A stretch of 37,332 nt of DNA from a virus: the IMG/VR virus record IMGVR_UViG_3300025669_000931, positions 1 to 37,332 of that record; one strand, written 5' to 3'. Below the pieces are notes generated by a model. That model did not search any database. It had not been told where the DNA came from and saw only the letters and a list, made by a program, of their open reading frames with translations. This document shows positions 1-7,640 of this stretch, piece by piece (within the stretch, counting starts at the first letter, position 1; every line of letters starts with the position of its first letter). Made by a program: the position numbers and the translations under genes.

Positions 1-1327
1 CGACTGCTAATGGGATATCAATCCAAGGCCATGCTTCTACTAAATCCTTTGTAGCAACCCTTTTCACTGTTTTAATCACATGCTCGCGCTCATTTGGGGT
101 TGTACTCAAAGTCAATTCATCATGGATTTGGATCACCGGTCTGCTTTCCCAATGTTCGACTTCATAAGAAATCCGGTCCGTTTCAATGAAAGTCCATAGT
201 AAACAATGAAAAGCAGCACCTTGAAATGGATAATTCCCGACTTGTTTTTTGTTCATAATCCCTTGACATCGGAATCCTGTTTTTAATTCAATGTATCCCT
301 TTTTCTGGTAATCTTTCCAGGTTCGGTCTTTCCATTTTGTGTATGTTTTGTAACGAACATTCCAGAATTGATCTTCAATATATTTACAATGCTCCACGAA
401 TTTCTTGTCATTCTTGATCGAACCATTCTTATTTAAAGTGATCAATCCGACATCTTGTAAATGAACAAGTCCCGGAGTACCGTCTTTTCGTTCTGCTATT
501 TTAGCCCATACCAAAAGACCCTTTGCACAATTCCCATAATAATCTCCATAGAATTGAGGAAAATTCCAACCATTTTTCCCACCTTGCCGGAAATTACTTT
601 CCCCTGGATCATGTTTGTCCAGACTGTCAAGTTTGTATAATTCAATGGCCATGTCTTTATGCATATCACCGTGAAGGGTATCATAGATCAATTTTTCATC
701 TTGAGTATAGACACAAGCCATCATGACTTCCACACCGGAAAAATCAGCAGATGTGAATTGTTGCCCTAGGGTCGGCGGATAAATGGCATGTCGGCAGATT
801 CGTTTTGCTTCTTTGTCTCGTTTCGGGATGTTCTGCATGTTTGGCCGATCCATGGAAGATCGGAAAGAAGCAACTAGATTCAAATTGATAAACGGGTGCA
901 TGATCCCATCTATTTGTTCCCGTATAAATCCTTTCAAATAATCTTGAACCTTTTTCCATTTCCGGGTTTGTAAGAGCATGTCAAGTTCTGGGATTTGCAG
1001 ATTGGAAAGGGCTTCAATGTCGGTTGATCCTTGGTTTCCTTTCTCTGCCATTTTCAGTGGTTCAATCTTCATCACTTTGTAAAGGATATGCGCGAGCTGC
1101 TGGTTTGATGTCAATTTGGTTTTTGCACCATAAACGTGTTCCCACTTTCGATAGAATTTGGTTTGTTGAATCTTTTCAATTTCCCTGGCGATTTTCCTGT
1201 CAAGATGTTTAATTTTCTTGTGACAATATTCTACATCCGTTTTCATGCCGGTTAATTCTGCCCTTTGAAATGCAAGGGTCCCGGCATGAAATAGTTCGTA
1301 TGCTTCTTTTGAGGATGGATAGATCAT
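1..1327 (-). CDS. polA: Family-A DNA polymerase, C-terminus beyond the window edge
   Basis: This is the replicative or repair DNA polymerase of the phage. I read it directly on the minus strand from the ATG at 1327, which overlaps the preceding stop as ATGA. Family-A motifs appear in order: RPNMQNIP at about residues 161-168, motif A as ADFSGVE near 194-200, a fingers helix with K-N-G and YG near 250-265, and motif C as QIHDEL near 425. The frame is open to base 1, so the last residues are missing. There are only about 155 residues before the polymerase motifs and no 3'-5' exonuclease domain. That activity is encoded separately in the fusion gene at 1577-2827. It is the last gene visible in the replication block. 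Confidence 0.93.
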   Translation of the reverse strand, partial: MIYPSSKEAYELFHAGTLAFQRAELTGMKTDVEYCHKKIKHLDRKIAREIEKIQQTKFYRKWEHVYGAKTKLTSNQQLAHILYKVMKIEPLKMAEKGNQGSTDIEALSNLQIPELDMLLQTRKWKKVQDYLKGFIREQIDGIMHPFINLNLVASFRSSMDRPNMQNIPKRDKEAKRICRHAIYPPTLGQQFTSADFSGVEVMMACVYTQDEKLIYDTLHGDMHKDMAIELYKLDSLDKHDPGESNFRQGGKNGWNFPQFYGDYYGNCAKGLLVWAKIAERKDGTPGLVHLQDVGLITLNKNGSIKNDKKFVEHCKYIEDQFWNVRYKTYTKWKDRTWKDYQKKGYIELKTGFRCQGIMNKKQVGNYPFQGAAFHCLLWTFIETDRISYEVEHWESRPVIQIHDELTLSTTPNEREHVIKTVKRVATKDLVEAWPWIDIPLAV

Positions 1328-1563
1328 TTCATTCCCACGACCATTCCCATATTTAAAAGAGTTATTTCATTATATTCTGTACGATCATATAAATGAATAC
1401 TTCCATTAATATTGTCGAATTCAGGGGACCACCATCCTTTTTCAATTAATGCTCTTTCAATAGAAAATGATAATTTTTCACTGGTTAAATCTGGATCTTT
1501 ACAACAAATAAATGCGCTTTTCCCATTTTCTAAAATAAGTTCTGTCCATTCATGTTTTCCCAT
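1324..1563 (-). CDS. Small hypothetical protein, 79 residues
   Basis: I do not recognise this protein. It lies between the glycosylase-exonuclease fusion and polA and overlaps polA by ATGA, so it is probably translationally coupled to the polymerase. The ATG at 1563 sits behind AAGGAGGGTTTGAAA. A TTG two codons upstream is in frame, but it is too close to the ribosome site to be the better start. The protein starts MGKHEWTELI, has a mixed charged and hydrophobic composition, and has no membrane segment or cysteine pair pattern. Coding support is the strong ribosome site, the tight packing and the overlap. Confidence 0.7.
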   Translation of the reverse strand: MGKHEWTELILENGKSAFICCKDPDLTSEKLSFSIERALIEKGWWSPEFDNINGSIHLYDRTEYNEITLLNMGMVVGMK

Positions 1564-1576
1564 TTTCAAACCCTCC

Positions 1577-2827
1577 TTATAAAATTCCCATTTCCTTCAT
1601 CATTTTAACAGCAATTCGATATTCAAAAAGGCTGTCCAATCCACAATAAATTTGCAACTTTTCAAGCCCGCCCGGTAACTTTATCAATTCATCAATCTGG
1701 TTCAAATCATTACTATGTGGTGCAATCAAATAGGGATGGACTTCTTCATCATATCCAGCAATCCCATGATGTCGATAATTCTGAAATTTCAATCCTGTAA
1801 TTCCAGTTCTATTGTCTTCCACATGACTACCAAGCATCGGATCGAACACCCATGGGAAAATATCATATCCAAGTTTGACTTTTGTCCACGCGTGTTCAAA
1901 TTTCATGTTCCAGGCCGTTTTCCCAATTTCAGGGTTCTGATAAATAGCTTTCAGCATTTTCAAAAGCCGTAGACTCTTTGGTTTCTGGAATACGATTGCT
2001 CGGTTTGGAGTATCACATAATGAAATAATCCTAAGTCTCTGTTCCTTTGAATGGGGTTTCAATCCAGTTGTTTCAAAATCAGTTGCTACAATATTTGGAA
2101 GATCATTCCCGATCTGGCCCATGTTCATACTCAACAATGAATCATGAATGTCTTTTGGATTGGAAAGGATCTGTACTTGACTTTCAAAATCCTCTTTTTG
2201 TGGTAATGCTTTTTTCCACATTTGTAGTGCTTGTTTCAAATCCTGTTTCCATATCGTTTCAATTTCTTGTTCAGATTGATCGATATAAGATGGATGGAAG
2301 GTCGGGCATACCCAAGCATTATAAGTTTGATCTGGGATACTCCATCCCCGCCATTTTGCAATCCCTCCCAATCCACTTTTCCAGACATTCCCGATTATGG
2401 ATTGAATGGAAGTAGCTCCGAGTAGAATAATTACCCTTGGGTTTCGTTCATAAATCACTTTTGATACTTTTCGTTTACAACACGCAATTTCATGATCTGT
2501 GGGTTTTCGATCTCTTCCATTTTCATCCAAGGGCCGACAACCAATTGCATTGATATTCAAGCAATCCTCGAAAAGATCAATACCTAATTTCTGATAAGTC
2601 CTTTGTAGAAGTTTGCCGGTTTTCCCTTGCCACGGTTTTCCTTTTCTATCATCCCATTCTCCAGGAGCATTCCCGATATTCAAAATCCGTTTACGGAAAT
2701 TGCCAAATGGTTTCATCCGCGGGGTATTGATATTTTTGTATAATCCGCAGGTTTGGCAGGTTTGACCCTTGACTCCGGACATACTCATATTTGCTTTGTC
2801 AATCTCGGCTTTGGAAAAGAAATCCAT
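1577..2827 (-). CDS. Uracil-DNA glycosylase fused to DnaQ-like 3'-5' exonuclease
   Basis: Two domains are visible in one 416-residue protein. Residues about 20-205 look like a family 4/5 uracil-DNA glycosylase, with GNAPGEWDD near 52-60, FHPSY at 177-181, and cysteines C24, C27, C97 and C116/C117 spaced as in the iron-sulfur cluster ligands of that family. Residues about 245-416 look like a proofreading exonuclease, with DFETTG (D250, E252), N-M-K-F-E-H and a terminal Y-C-G-L-D motif. The glycosylase would remove uracil. The exonuclease would proofread for the neighbouring family-A polymerase, which lacks that domain. A GAGGAG ribosome site overlaps the end of the upstream clamp gene, so the two are coupled. 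Confidence 0.88.
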   Translation of the reverse strand: MDFFSKAEIDKANMSMSGVKGQTCQTCGLYKNINTPRMKPFGNFRKRILNIGNAPGEWDDRKGKPWQGKTGKLLQRTYQKLGIDLFEDCLNINAIGCRPLDENGRDRKPTDHEIACCKRKVSKVIYERNPRVIILLGATSIQSIIGNVWKSGLGGIAKWRGWSIPDQTYNAWVCPTFHPSYIDQSEQEIETIWKQDLKQALQMWKKALPQKEDFESQVQILSNPKDIHDSLLSMNMGQIGNDLPNIVATDFETTGLKPHSKEQRLRIISLCDTPNRAIVFQKPKSLRLLKMLKAIYQNPEIGKTAWNMKFEHAWTKVKLGYDIFPWVFDPMLGSHVEDNRTGITGLKFQNYRHHGIAGYDEEVHPYLIAPHSNDLNQIDELIKLPGGLEKLQIYCGLDSLFEYRIAVKMMKEMGIL

Positions 2828-2828
2828 G

Positions 2829-3851
2829 TTACTCCTCAGATTTGATATTTTCCAAAGCTGTCAGATAGGTCCAGTTTTCACCCTCGAATTTCAGGACTCG
2901 TTCACTTTTGATCGCTGTGCTTGATGTGTCCAAGATATGCATAAGAAAAGATGGGACAACTCGGAAAGTCATATCTGCATCTTTGTAATCACATTTCACG
3001 GATTCGGTAAACCAGTCTGTTCCACTTTCACATTGAATCGTCAATTTGTCTTTGGAAAATGCAAGTTCAATCCATTCGTCTTCGGTGTGATCTGCTTTGG
3101 AAAATACTTGCGCACGCTGGATAATTTCCTTTATCCCTTTCGGGAACGTGACCTGCACACCATCACATTTGTAGAGTTCGGATGTATCAATGAATTTCCC
3201 TTCAAATGATCGGCACGAAATAATGGTATCTTCTTTAGTTCTGAAATGAACCCAACCTTTACCCCTGGCAACTTCAATCACTTTGTATTTGACTAATTCC
3301 CTTGCGGTACTTCCTGGTAAAAGAAAACCGGGAATGGGCAGGGTTTCAATTTGATACAAGGCAAGGCGGGATCTGTTTGTGGCTTCGATCCTTCCGTCCT
3401 TTGGGATATTCACGCAGGTAAGAATCGGGGATGTCATATCAGAGCTGCAATTTGGGAAAGTGAATTTCAAAGCATCACGGAAATTATCCGGTAAAGTTTT
3501 CCATTTCCCTTTGGTCCCAATTTCTTCATCCAGGGGAAGCCGGATTTCACTTTGAACAGCAAGTCCTGCTTTGGCTGATCCAGATACCAACTTGATAACA
3601 CCATCCTTGATTTGAATTCCGATTTCCTTTGTACTGCTTTTGGAAAGGAAACCATACAATTTTTCCGCTTTCACGGCTCCCGTCAATTTCATATCCGGGA
3701 CGGGATGGCTGATGCTGGTTTCATCGTTGTAAGTGACTACCCGGTTTTCGATGAATGCAAAGGAGGTCGATTGTTCTATCATTTCCTTTGTGGCAAGCGC
3801 GGGCTTGACGATTTCAAGAGCTTTCTGCAATTCTGCTTTGTTGATTTTCAT
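2829..3851 (-). CDS. Sliding-clamp-like protein (DNA polymerase III beta-like)
   Basis: This 340-residue protein starts MKINKAELQKALEIVKPAL, which resembles the first helix of DnaN-type clamps. Its alternating strand pattern and three-part layout fit a beta clamp, and its length is close to the usual 360-370. It would encircle DNA and tether the phage polymerase. Similarity is weak, and the call rests mainly on the N-terminus, the length and the replication context. The start at 3851 has AAGGAG seven bases upstream. Its first 38 bases overlap the end of the preceding short ORF in another frame. It ends one base before the glycosylase-exonuclease start. Confidence 0.62.
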   Translation of the reverse strand: MKINKAELQKALEIVKPALATKEMIEQSTSFAFIENRVVTYNDETSISHPVPDMKLTGAVKAEKLYGFLSKSSTKEIGIQIKDGVIKLVSGSAKAGLAVQSEIRLPLDEEIGTKGKWKTLPDNFRDALKFTFPNCSSDMTSPILTCVNIPKDGRIEATNRSRLALYQIETLPIPGFLLPGSTARELVKYKVIEVARGKGWVHFRTKEDTIISCRSFEGKFIDTSELYKCDGVQVTFPKGIKEIIQRAQVFSKADHTEDEWIELAFSKDKLTIQCESGTDWFTESVKCDYKDADMTFRVVPSFLMHILDTSSTAIKSERVLKFEGENWTYLTALENIKSEE

Positions 3852-4062
3852 GGTTAGACTCCTTGATTAGAATGTTGAAAAGGTTCTGACACTTGAAGGC
3901 GTTTGTTTTTACTTCATGATAACTCAGAAGTCGGTTTGCAATATCGTATTGCTCCCCTGGTTCCTTTGTCTCTTTTGCTTTAAAACTGGCAAGGTAAATT
4001 CTCATTTGGATTGAACACTCATTTTCCGTTCCAGGGGCGCTCGACGCTAGATAAATTTTCAT
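3814..4062 (-). CDS. Short MKIYLA-family protein with two in-frame start motifs
   Basis: This 82-residue ORF belongs to the repeated N-terminal family described in the findings. It contains two starts in frame: MKIYLASS at 4062 and, 19 codons on, MRIYLASF at 4005. The second is followed by E-P-G-E-Q-Y-D-I-A, then RLLSYHEV and a tail with F-N-I-L-I-K-E-S-N-H-E-N that resembles the tail of the copy at 5711-5911. The first start may be the remnant of another copy fused by deletion. Its ribosome site is weak (AGG, then TCAAA). The 3' end overlaps the clamp gene by 38 bases in another frame. Its function is unknown. Confidence 0.55.
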   Translation of the reverse strand: MKIYLASSAPGTENECSIQMRIYLASFKAKETKEPGEQYDIANRLLSYHEVKTNAFKCQNLFNILIKESNHENQQSRIAESS

Positions 4063-4214
4063 TTTGACCTGTTTCTGAATAGTGTTTTAATTGATTACTC
4101 TCTTTTTCTTCCTTGTGATGCCAGAAACTTAACAATCGATATTTTGATTTGGCTTTGGTTAAACTTTTGACCTTGCGTAGATTCCAGAAGCCAAGTTGAT
4201 AAATAGATTTTCAA
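4019..4214 (-). pseudogene. Frame-broken copy of the MKIYLA-family ORF
   Basis: A TTG at 4214 with AAGGA seven bases upstream opens a frame reading LKIYLSTW, which stops at 4095 after 39 codons. The family's second motif, YRLLSFWHHKEE, is present in the next frame (+1) over the same DNA, and that frame stays open to a stop at 4019. Reading through one frame change near an AAAA run (about 4145) would give a product of family length. The simplest explanation is a decayed copy. Programmed frameshifting or a sequencing error are alternatives. The 39-residue frame-0 product (4095-4214) could also be translated as is. Confidence 0.5.
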
Positions 4215-4215
4215 A

Positions 4216-4731
4216 TCAATTTCCTTCTTGTAATAATACATTTGGTAAATCTTGAATATATTTTTTGAGCCTATTGGAAAGAAAAAACCATTCACTATGA
4301 GAATCTATTCGTTCCTTTTTAAATTTATGATGCAAGAAATATTCTACTCCTTTATCTGGACAAGGCTTTATCGCTATTACCCGTAATTTATTTGGATTTC
4401 CAGTTTGTAATTGCTTTTTTCTGTCCTGTGGGTTTTGTGCCCATCCAATTTTGACTTGTCTTTCATTCCCATTTCGAATGAAATACACATATCCGCTTCG
4501 CTCCATTTCTTCATATCTTTTATTCTCCCATTCATCTGGATCTTTCATTCCAGAAATTTCTATAAGTTTATCGAATGCATTCTTGATAAACTTTGATTTA
4601 CCGGCAACATTATCAAAATAGTTAAAAGTCAACCGATGAGTCTTTTTTTGCCTCTTCACCAATTTATAGTTAATAAGAATTGGTTCGTAACCACTTGTAC
4701 AAAGTGAAGGCTCTTTAAAGTAAATTTTCAT
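4216..4731 (-). CDS. GIY-YIG nuclease-like protein (T5orf172/MUG113 type) with MKIYF N-terminus
   Basis: The C-terminal half carries a T5orf172-like GIY-YIG fold: YVYFIRNG near residue 85, V-K-I-G-W-A, a Q-T-G-N-P segment, and a late H-H-K-F-K-K-E-R followed by S-E-W-F. Proteins of this type are nucleases or phage proteins of unknown role. The first 40 residues are not part of that fold. They start MKIYFKEP and contain THRLTFNYFD at about 32-41, matching the N-terminal module of the neighbouring ORFs. I chose the ATG at 4731 because it overlaps the dpdA stop as ATGA and begins with the shared motif. The open frame extends further upstream into dpdA. Confidence 0.72.
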   Translation of the reverse strand: MKIYFKEPSLCTSGYEPILINYKLVKRQKKTHRLTFNYFDNVAGKSKFIKNAFDKLIEISGMKDPDEWENKRYEEMERSGYVYFIRNGNERQVKIGWAQNPQDRKKQLQTGNPNKLRVIAIKPCPDKGVEYFLHHKFKKERIDSHSEWFFLSNRLKKYIQDLPNVLLQEGN

Positions 4732-5750
4732 AGCAGTTGCCCAATGGTATTCAATGGTTTGTACAGCCAGGGCCATTCCGGCATGGAGTCTTCCAAATCT
4801 TTAAAATAGATAACATTCAGCTCATCCCTCTGCTGATAGATATTACATAAGCCGGGTTCAATAATGGTTTCAACTTCCCTTTTCCCATCACAAGCTTTCC
4901 CGAACCAGCGTTCCGTATCTTTCAATTCGTAACTATCCGATTCAGTATGAAACTCTGATTCCCCGACCTGATATCCCTTATGTTTGAAATAATCCAAGAC
5001 GATTCGTTGCTTGCCTTTGGAAAGTGTTGAGATATGTTTGCCCGCTTCCTTCTTTGATGGGGATCTGTCGGACACTTGAATTTTCCAACTGTTTGCATCA
5101 TAGAACCATTTCCCTTGAGCATACCGGGGAACATAAACCCCACCTAACCGCCCGGTCAAAACCCATGATGTCGAATCCACGGAATACCAGGGATACCGGA
5201 GCATTAATTTCAAGGAAGTCATTCCGAATCCGTGGACTTTGATTTTAGGCATTCCAGAAGGGTCACAGATATACTCTGAAAAGCAACGGTCAAGCCAAGG
5301 TATTAGGACTACACTCGACGATCCCACCATAGCCCCTAGACTGATATATTCATAGGTGTTACAATAGCGTTTCAGGTATTTAAAAGGTTCATGAAGATGG
5401 AAAACTGGCAAGGGATTCAAACCAGCTTTTTCCATTATCTTTTGGTTCTGATAAGTTCGCCGGGCGCTATCCTTGTTTTTCCCAATTACATCCAGATTGG
5501 CATAAACAGAAATGGCATCCTTGTGTTCTTTGATAAATGAAATATATTCCTGAATATCAATTTTAATACCTTGAGTGAATGCTGAGAATGCTCCGGAGTC
5601 AAGAAATAGGTCTATTTTGTGTTCCATTGTCAGTTTTCCTTTTGTAACCATTAAATGATAGTACGAATGTAATCGTTTTGGATTGAGCAGATTTATAATC
5701 TCTCTCTCTCTTACAATCCCCCGGCCTTCCTCCGCCCGGCACTCCTGCAA
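4728..5750 (-). CDS. dpdA: DpdA-like tRNA-guanine-transglycosylase homologue (7-deazaguanine into DNA)
   Basis: This 340-residue protein resembles the phage DpdA group of TGT-like enzymes, which exchange guanine in DNA for a 7-deazaguanine such as preQ0. Landmarks from the TTG at 5750 are LDSGAFSAFTQG at about 50-61, VYANLDVIG near 82-90, S-L-G-A-M-V near 137, K-V-H-G-F-G near 171, and VDSTSW at 191-196. The aspartates in LDSGAF and VDSTSW are candidate catalytic residues. The TTG has no good ribosome site. An ATG at 5763 reads MKIWFAG behind AAAGGAAC but is out of frame, so the natural N-terminus is uncertain (see findings). It lies directly downstream of the preQ0 genes and overlaps its neighbours. 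Confidence 0.8.
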   Translation of the reverse strand: MQECRAEEGRGIVREREIINLLNPKRLHSYYHLMVTKGKLTMEHKIDLFLDSGAFSAFTQGIKIDIQEYISFIKEHKDAISVYANLDVIGKNKDSARRTYQNQKIMEKAGLNPLPVFHLHEPFKYLKRYCNTYEYISLGAMVGSSSVVLIPWLDRCFSEYICDPSGMPKIKVHGFGMTSLKLMLRYPWYSVDSTSWVLTGRLGGVYVPRYAQGKWFYDANSWKIQVSDRSPSKKEAGKHISTLSKGKQRIVLDYFKHKGYQVGESEFHTESDSYELKDTERWFGKACDGKREVETIIEPGLCNIYQQRDELNVIYFKDLEDSMPEWPWLYKPLNTIGQLL

Positions 5751-5911
5751 ACCAGATTTTCATTTTGTTCCTTTATGTAATGAAAAGAGTCTTTCACCGC
5801 AAATTGTTCCTGTTGAATATCCCAGAATGAAAGTAACCGATGTTGATAAAATTCAATTAGCTGTCTCTCTCTCTCTACGACCCCAAGCGTTCCGGCTAAA
5901 TAAATTTTCAT
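5711..5911 (-). CDS. Short MKIYLA-family protein, 66 residues
   Basis: It starts MKIYLAGT, continues with V-E-R-E-R-Q-L-I-E-F coded largely by a (GA)6 run, and has HRLLSFWDI at residues 24-32. It then runs into F-H-Y-I-K-E-Q-N-E-N and a basic glycine-rich end. The ATG at 5911 overlaps the upstream ORF as ATGA. Its 3' end overlaps the start region of dpdA by about 50 bases in a different frame. The first half aligns by eye with the frame-corrected N-terminus of the transglycosylase. The function is unknown. It may be a stand-alone copy of that N-terminal module. Confidence 0.62.
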   Translation of the reverse strand: MKIYLAGTLGVVERERQLIEFYQHRLLSFWDIQQEQFAVKDSFHYIKEQNENLVCRSAGRRKAGGL

Positions 5912-6078
5912 GTTTTTTGAATCTCTTTTTTTAAGTTAATGATTTGGAAAATATTATTACCGGCGTATGTATCCCAAAATGATACCAATCTTTTGTAGTC
6001 TTTGAGTTTAAAAAATAACTCTCTCTCTCTTCCTGGAACATTCATAACGGAAAACCCGCTAGCTAAATAGATTTTCAT
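5908..6078 (-). CDS. Short MKIYLA-family protein, 56 residues
   Basis: I translated this ORF directly. It starts MKIYLASG, has V-P-G-R-E-R-E-L coded across an (AG)6 run, and YKRLVSFWDTYAGNN at residues 28-42, ending in a lysine-rich tail. The start at 6078 overlaps the folE stop, and its stop overlaps the next copy's ATG (ATGA at both ends). It is therefore locked into translation between folE and the transglycosylase. No ribosome site of its own is needed if it is coupled. The function is unknown, and it is the first of the repeated short ORFs in transcription order. Confidence 0.6.
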   Translation of the reverse strand: MKIYLASGFSVMNVPGRERELFFKLKDYKRLVSFWDTYAGNNIFQIINLKKEIQKT

Positions 6079-6941
6079 CTCGAAATTAACATCAGTTCGT
6101 TACGGGCGGCAATCCCCATGTGGCTATTTTCTAGGAAAACCCCTTTCAGACTATTATACCCCATTACGGAATGTTGCTTTTTGACTCCCCGGCAGGCAAT
6201 ACACATATGCTTGGCTTCGATCATACATGCTGCTCCTAGAGGCTTTAAATGGGTCATGATAGCTTCTGTGACTTGTTCGGCAATCCTTTCCTGCATCTGG
6301 AGTCGTTTGGCAAAGACATCCACCAACCTAGCCATTTTAGAGGCCCCGAGAACTGGACCATCTGGAATATAAGCAACCAGGGCTTTCCCGTAAAAAGGAA
6401 GCCAATGGTGCTCACAAGTGCTGAAAAATTCAATATCCTTCAGATAAACCAACCCACCAAACTTTTGATTTTCATCATCAAATGAAGTGAAGAAATCAGC
6501 AGGGTTTTGTTTATACCCGGAGAAGGTTTCTTGCCAGGCTTTGACCATTCGTTTTGGAGTATCTACAATCCCGGATCGTTTTGGATCTTCTCCAATGAAT
6601 TGGAGCTGCCGGACGATATTCTGTTCAATGGTATCTTCCCCATTTGGGTGATCCGCTTCCCACGGGAAAACAATCCATTCATTTTGATAGTGTTTGGTTT
6701 TGTCAAAGAGGGCAACGAAAGGAGTTTGCGAGAACTTGTCTTTGTAGAATTGCTCAGTCCATCCGGAGTCTTTGACATCATCCAAGAACAGGGTTGCTTT
6801 CGATGGATCATGCGTGGTCTTGGCATGTTTTAGAAATCCAGCAACGATCATTCCACCTTTTGGAATTCCATAAATTGTGGTTCCCATATTATCCACTAAA
6901 TCCAGTTCTTTAAATACTGTATCCCATGTTATGTTTATCAT
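6075..6941 (-). CDS. folE: Phosphoribosyltransferase-like domain fused to GTP cyclohydrolase I
   Basis: The C-terminal domain (about 115-288) is GTP cyclohydrolase I, which converts GTP to dihydroneopterin triphosphate, the first step to preQ0. The zinc ligands are visible as C176 and H179 in CEHH, and C247 in HMCIACRG. The N-terminal domain (1-100) looks like a phosphoribosyltransferase, with IYGIPKGGM near 23-31 and the PRPP-type loop TLFLDDVKDSG near 50-60. I chose MINITW at 6941, one base after queC stops. The open frame extends further but would run into queC. It is probably cotranslated with queC upstream and the short ORF downstream. The role of the fused domain is unclear. Confidence 0.9.
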   Translation of the reverse strand: MINITWDTVFKELDLVDNMGTTIYGIPKGGMIVAGFLKHAKTTHDPSKATLFLDDVKDSGWTEQFYKDKFSQTPFVALFDKTKHYQNEWIVFPWEADHPNGEDTIEQNIVRQLQFIGEDPKRSGIVDTPKRMVKAWQETFSGYKQNPADFFTSFDDENQKFGGLVYLKDIEFFSTCEHHWLPFYGKALVAYIPDGPVLGASKMARLVDVFAKRLQMQERIAEQVTEAIMTHLKPLGAACMIEAKHMCIACRGVKKQHSVMGYNSLKGVFLENSHMGIAARNELMLISR

Positions 6942-6942
6942 T

Positions 6943-7629
6943 TCATACCTCATATTGAATTGGGTCATAACAACAAATTGTGGCAAATGCTTCCAATCTT
7001 TCTCGGCACGATCCACATTTCCCGCAACTTAATTCCTGATCCTTATAACAGGTCCGAGTTAATTGATATGGGACAATTGGGTTGTATTTATATCCAAGTT
7101 CAAGGATCTTTGCTTTGTCAAAAAAAAGGAAAGGGGTAGCAAGGTGAACCCGTTTATCAGATGAATGATGAAGAGCCCATCTGGTAGCATAAATGAATTC
7201 AGGGCGGCAATCTGGATAGATATGATGATCTCCGGAATGCACGCCAAGTGAAATAGTTTCGATGTTAAGGGATTCCGCCAAACCGGCCATGATTGAAATG
7301 AAAATCAAATTCCGGCCAGGGACAACTGTTTGTTTCATGTTTTCGTCTTCGTAATTCCCTTCCGGGATCGGACCTCCTGTTTGAAGTAATGCAGATTTAA
7401 AAAGAGACATGACGGCAGATAAATCAAATTGATGTGTAATTACGACAGGCCCGGGAACTTGATTATAATATTGGATTAATTCTTTTGCGGCCTGCATTTC
7501 CCATTTTGCGTGTTTTGATCCATAATCAAAAAGACAGCAATGGATTTCTTGTGTGCTACTCTCCGAGAACAATTTTCCGAGAAGAGTAGCACTGTCCATC
7601 CCGCCAGACAGTGCTACAATATGTTTCAT
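6943..7629 (-). CDS. queC: 7-cyano-7-deazaguanine (preQ0) synthase QueC
   Basis: QueC converts 7-carboxy-7-deazaguanine to preQ0 using ATP and ammonia. The ATP-pyrophosphatase loop SGGMDS is at residues 8-13. A zinc-binding cluster of four cysteines, C-x7-CGKCGSC, is near the end. The length of 228 residues is normal for QueC. The ATG at 7629 has AAGGAG upstream. The gene is followed after one base by the folE fusion and preceded by an unknown 240-residue gene, which separates it from queE. It supplies the last step of the preQ0 pathway. No queF was found in the window, so preQ0 rather than preQ1 is the expected end product. Confidence 0.94.
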   Translation of the reverse strand: MKHIVALSGGMDSATLLGKLFSESSTQEIHCCLFDYGSKHAKWEMQAAKELIQYYNQVPGPVVITHQFDLSAVMSLFKSALLQTGGPIPEGNYEDENMKQTVVPGRNLIFISIMAGLAESLNIETISLGVHSGDHHIYPDCRPEFIYATRWALHHSSDKRVHLATPFLFFDKAKILELGYKYNPIVPYQLTRTCYKDQELSCGKCGSCRERLEAFATICCYDPIQYEV

Positions 7630-7640
7630 TGTCCCTCTCC

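Noticed and set aside
3814-6078. MKIYLA start read as nucleoside 2-deoxyribosyltransferase
   Set aside because: That enzyme family also opens with M-K-I-Y-L-A-G, but the short ORFs are far too small and lack its later catalytic motifs. The match is limited to a first beta strand.
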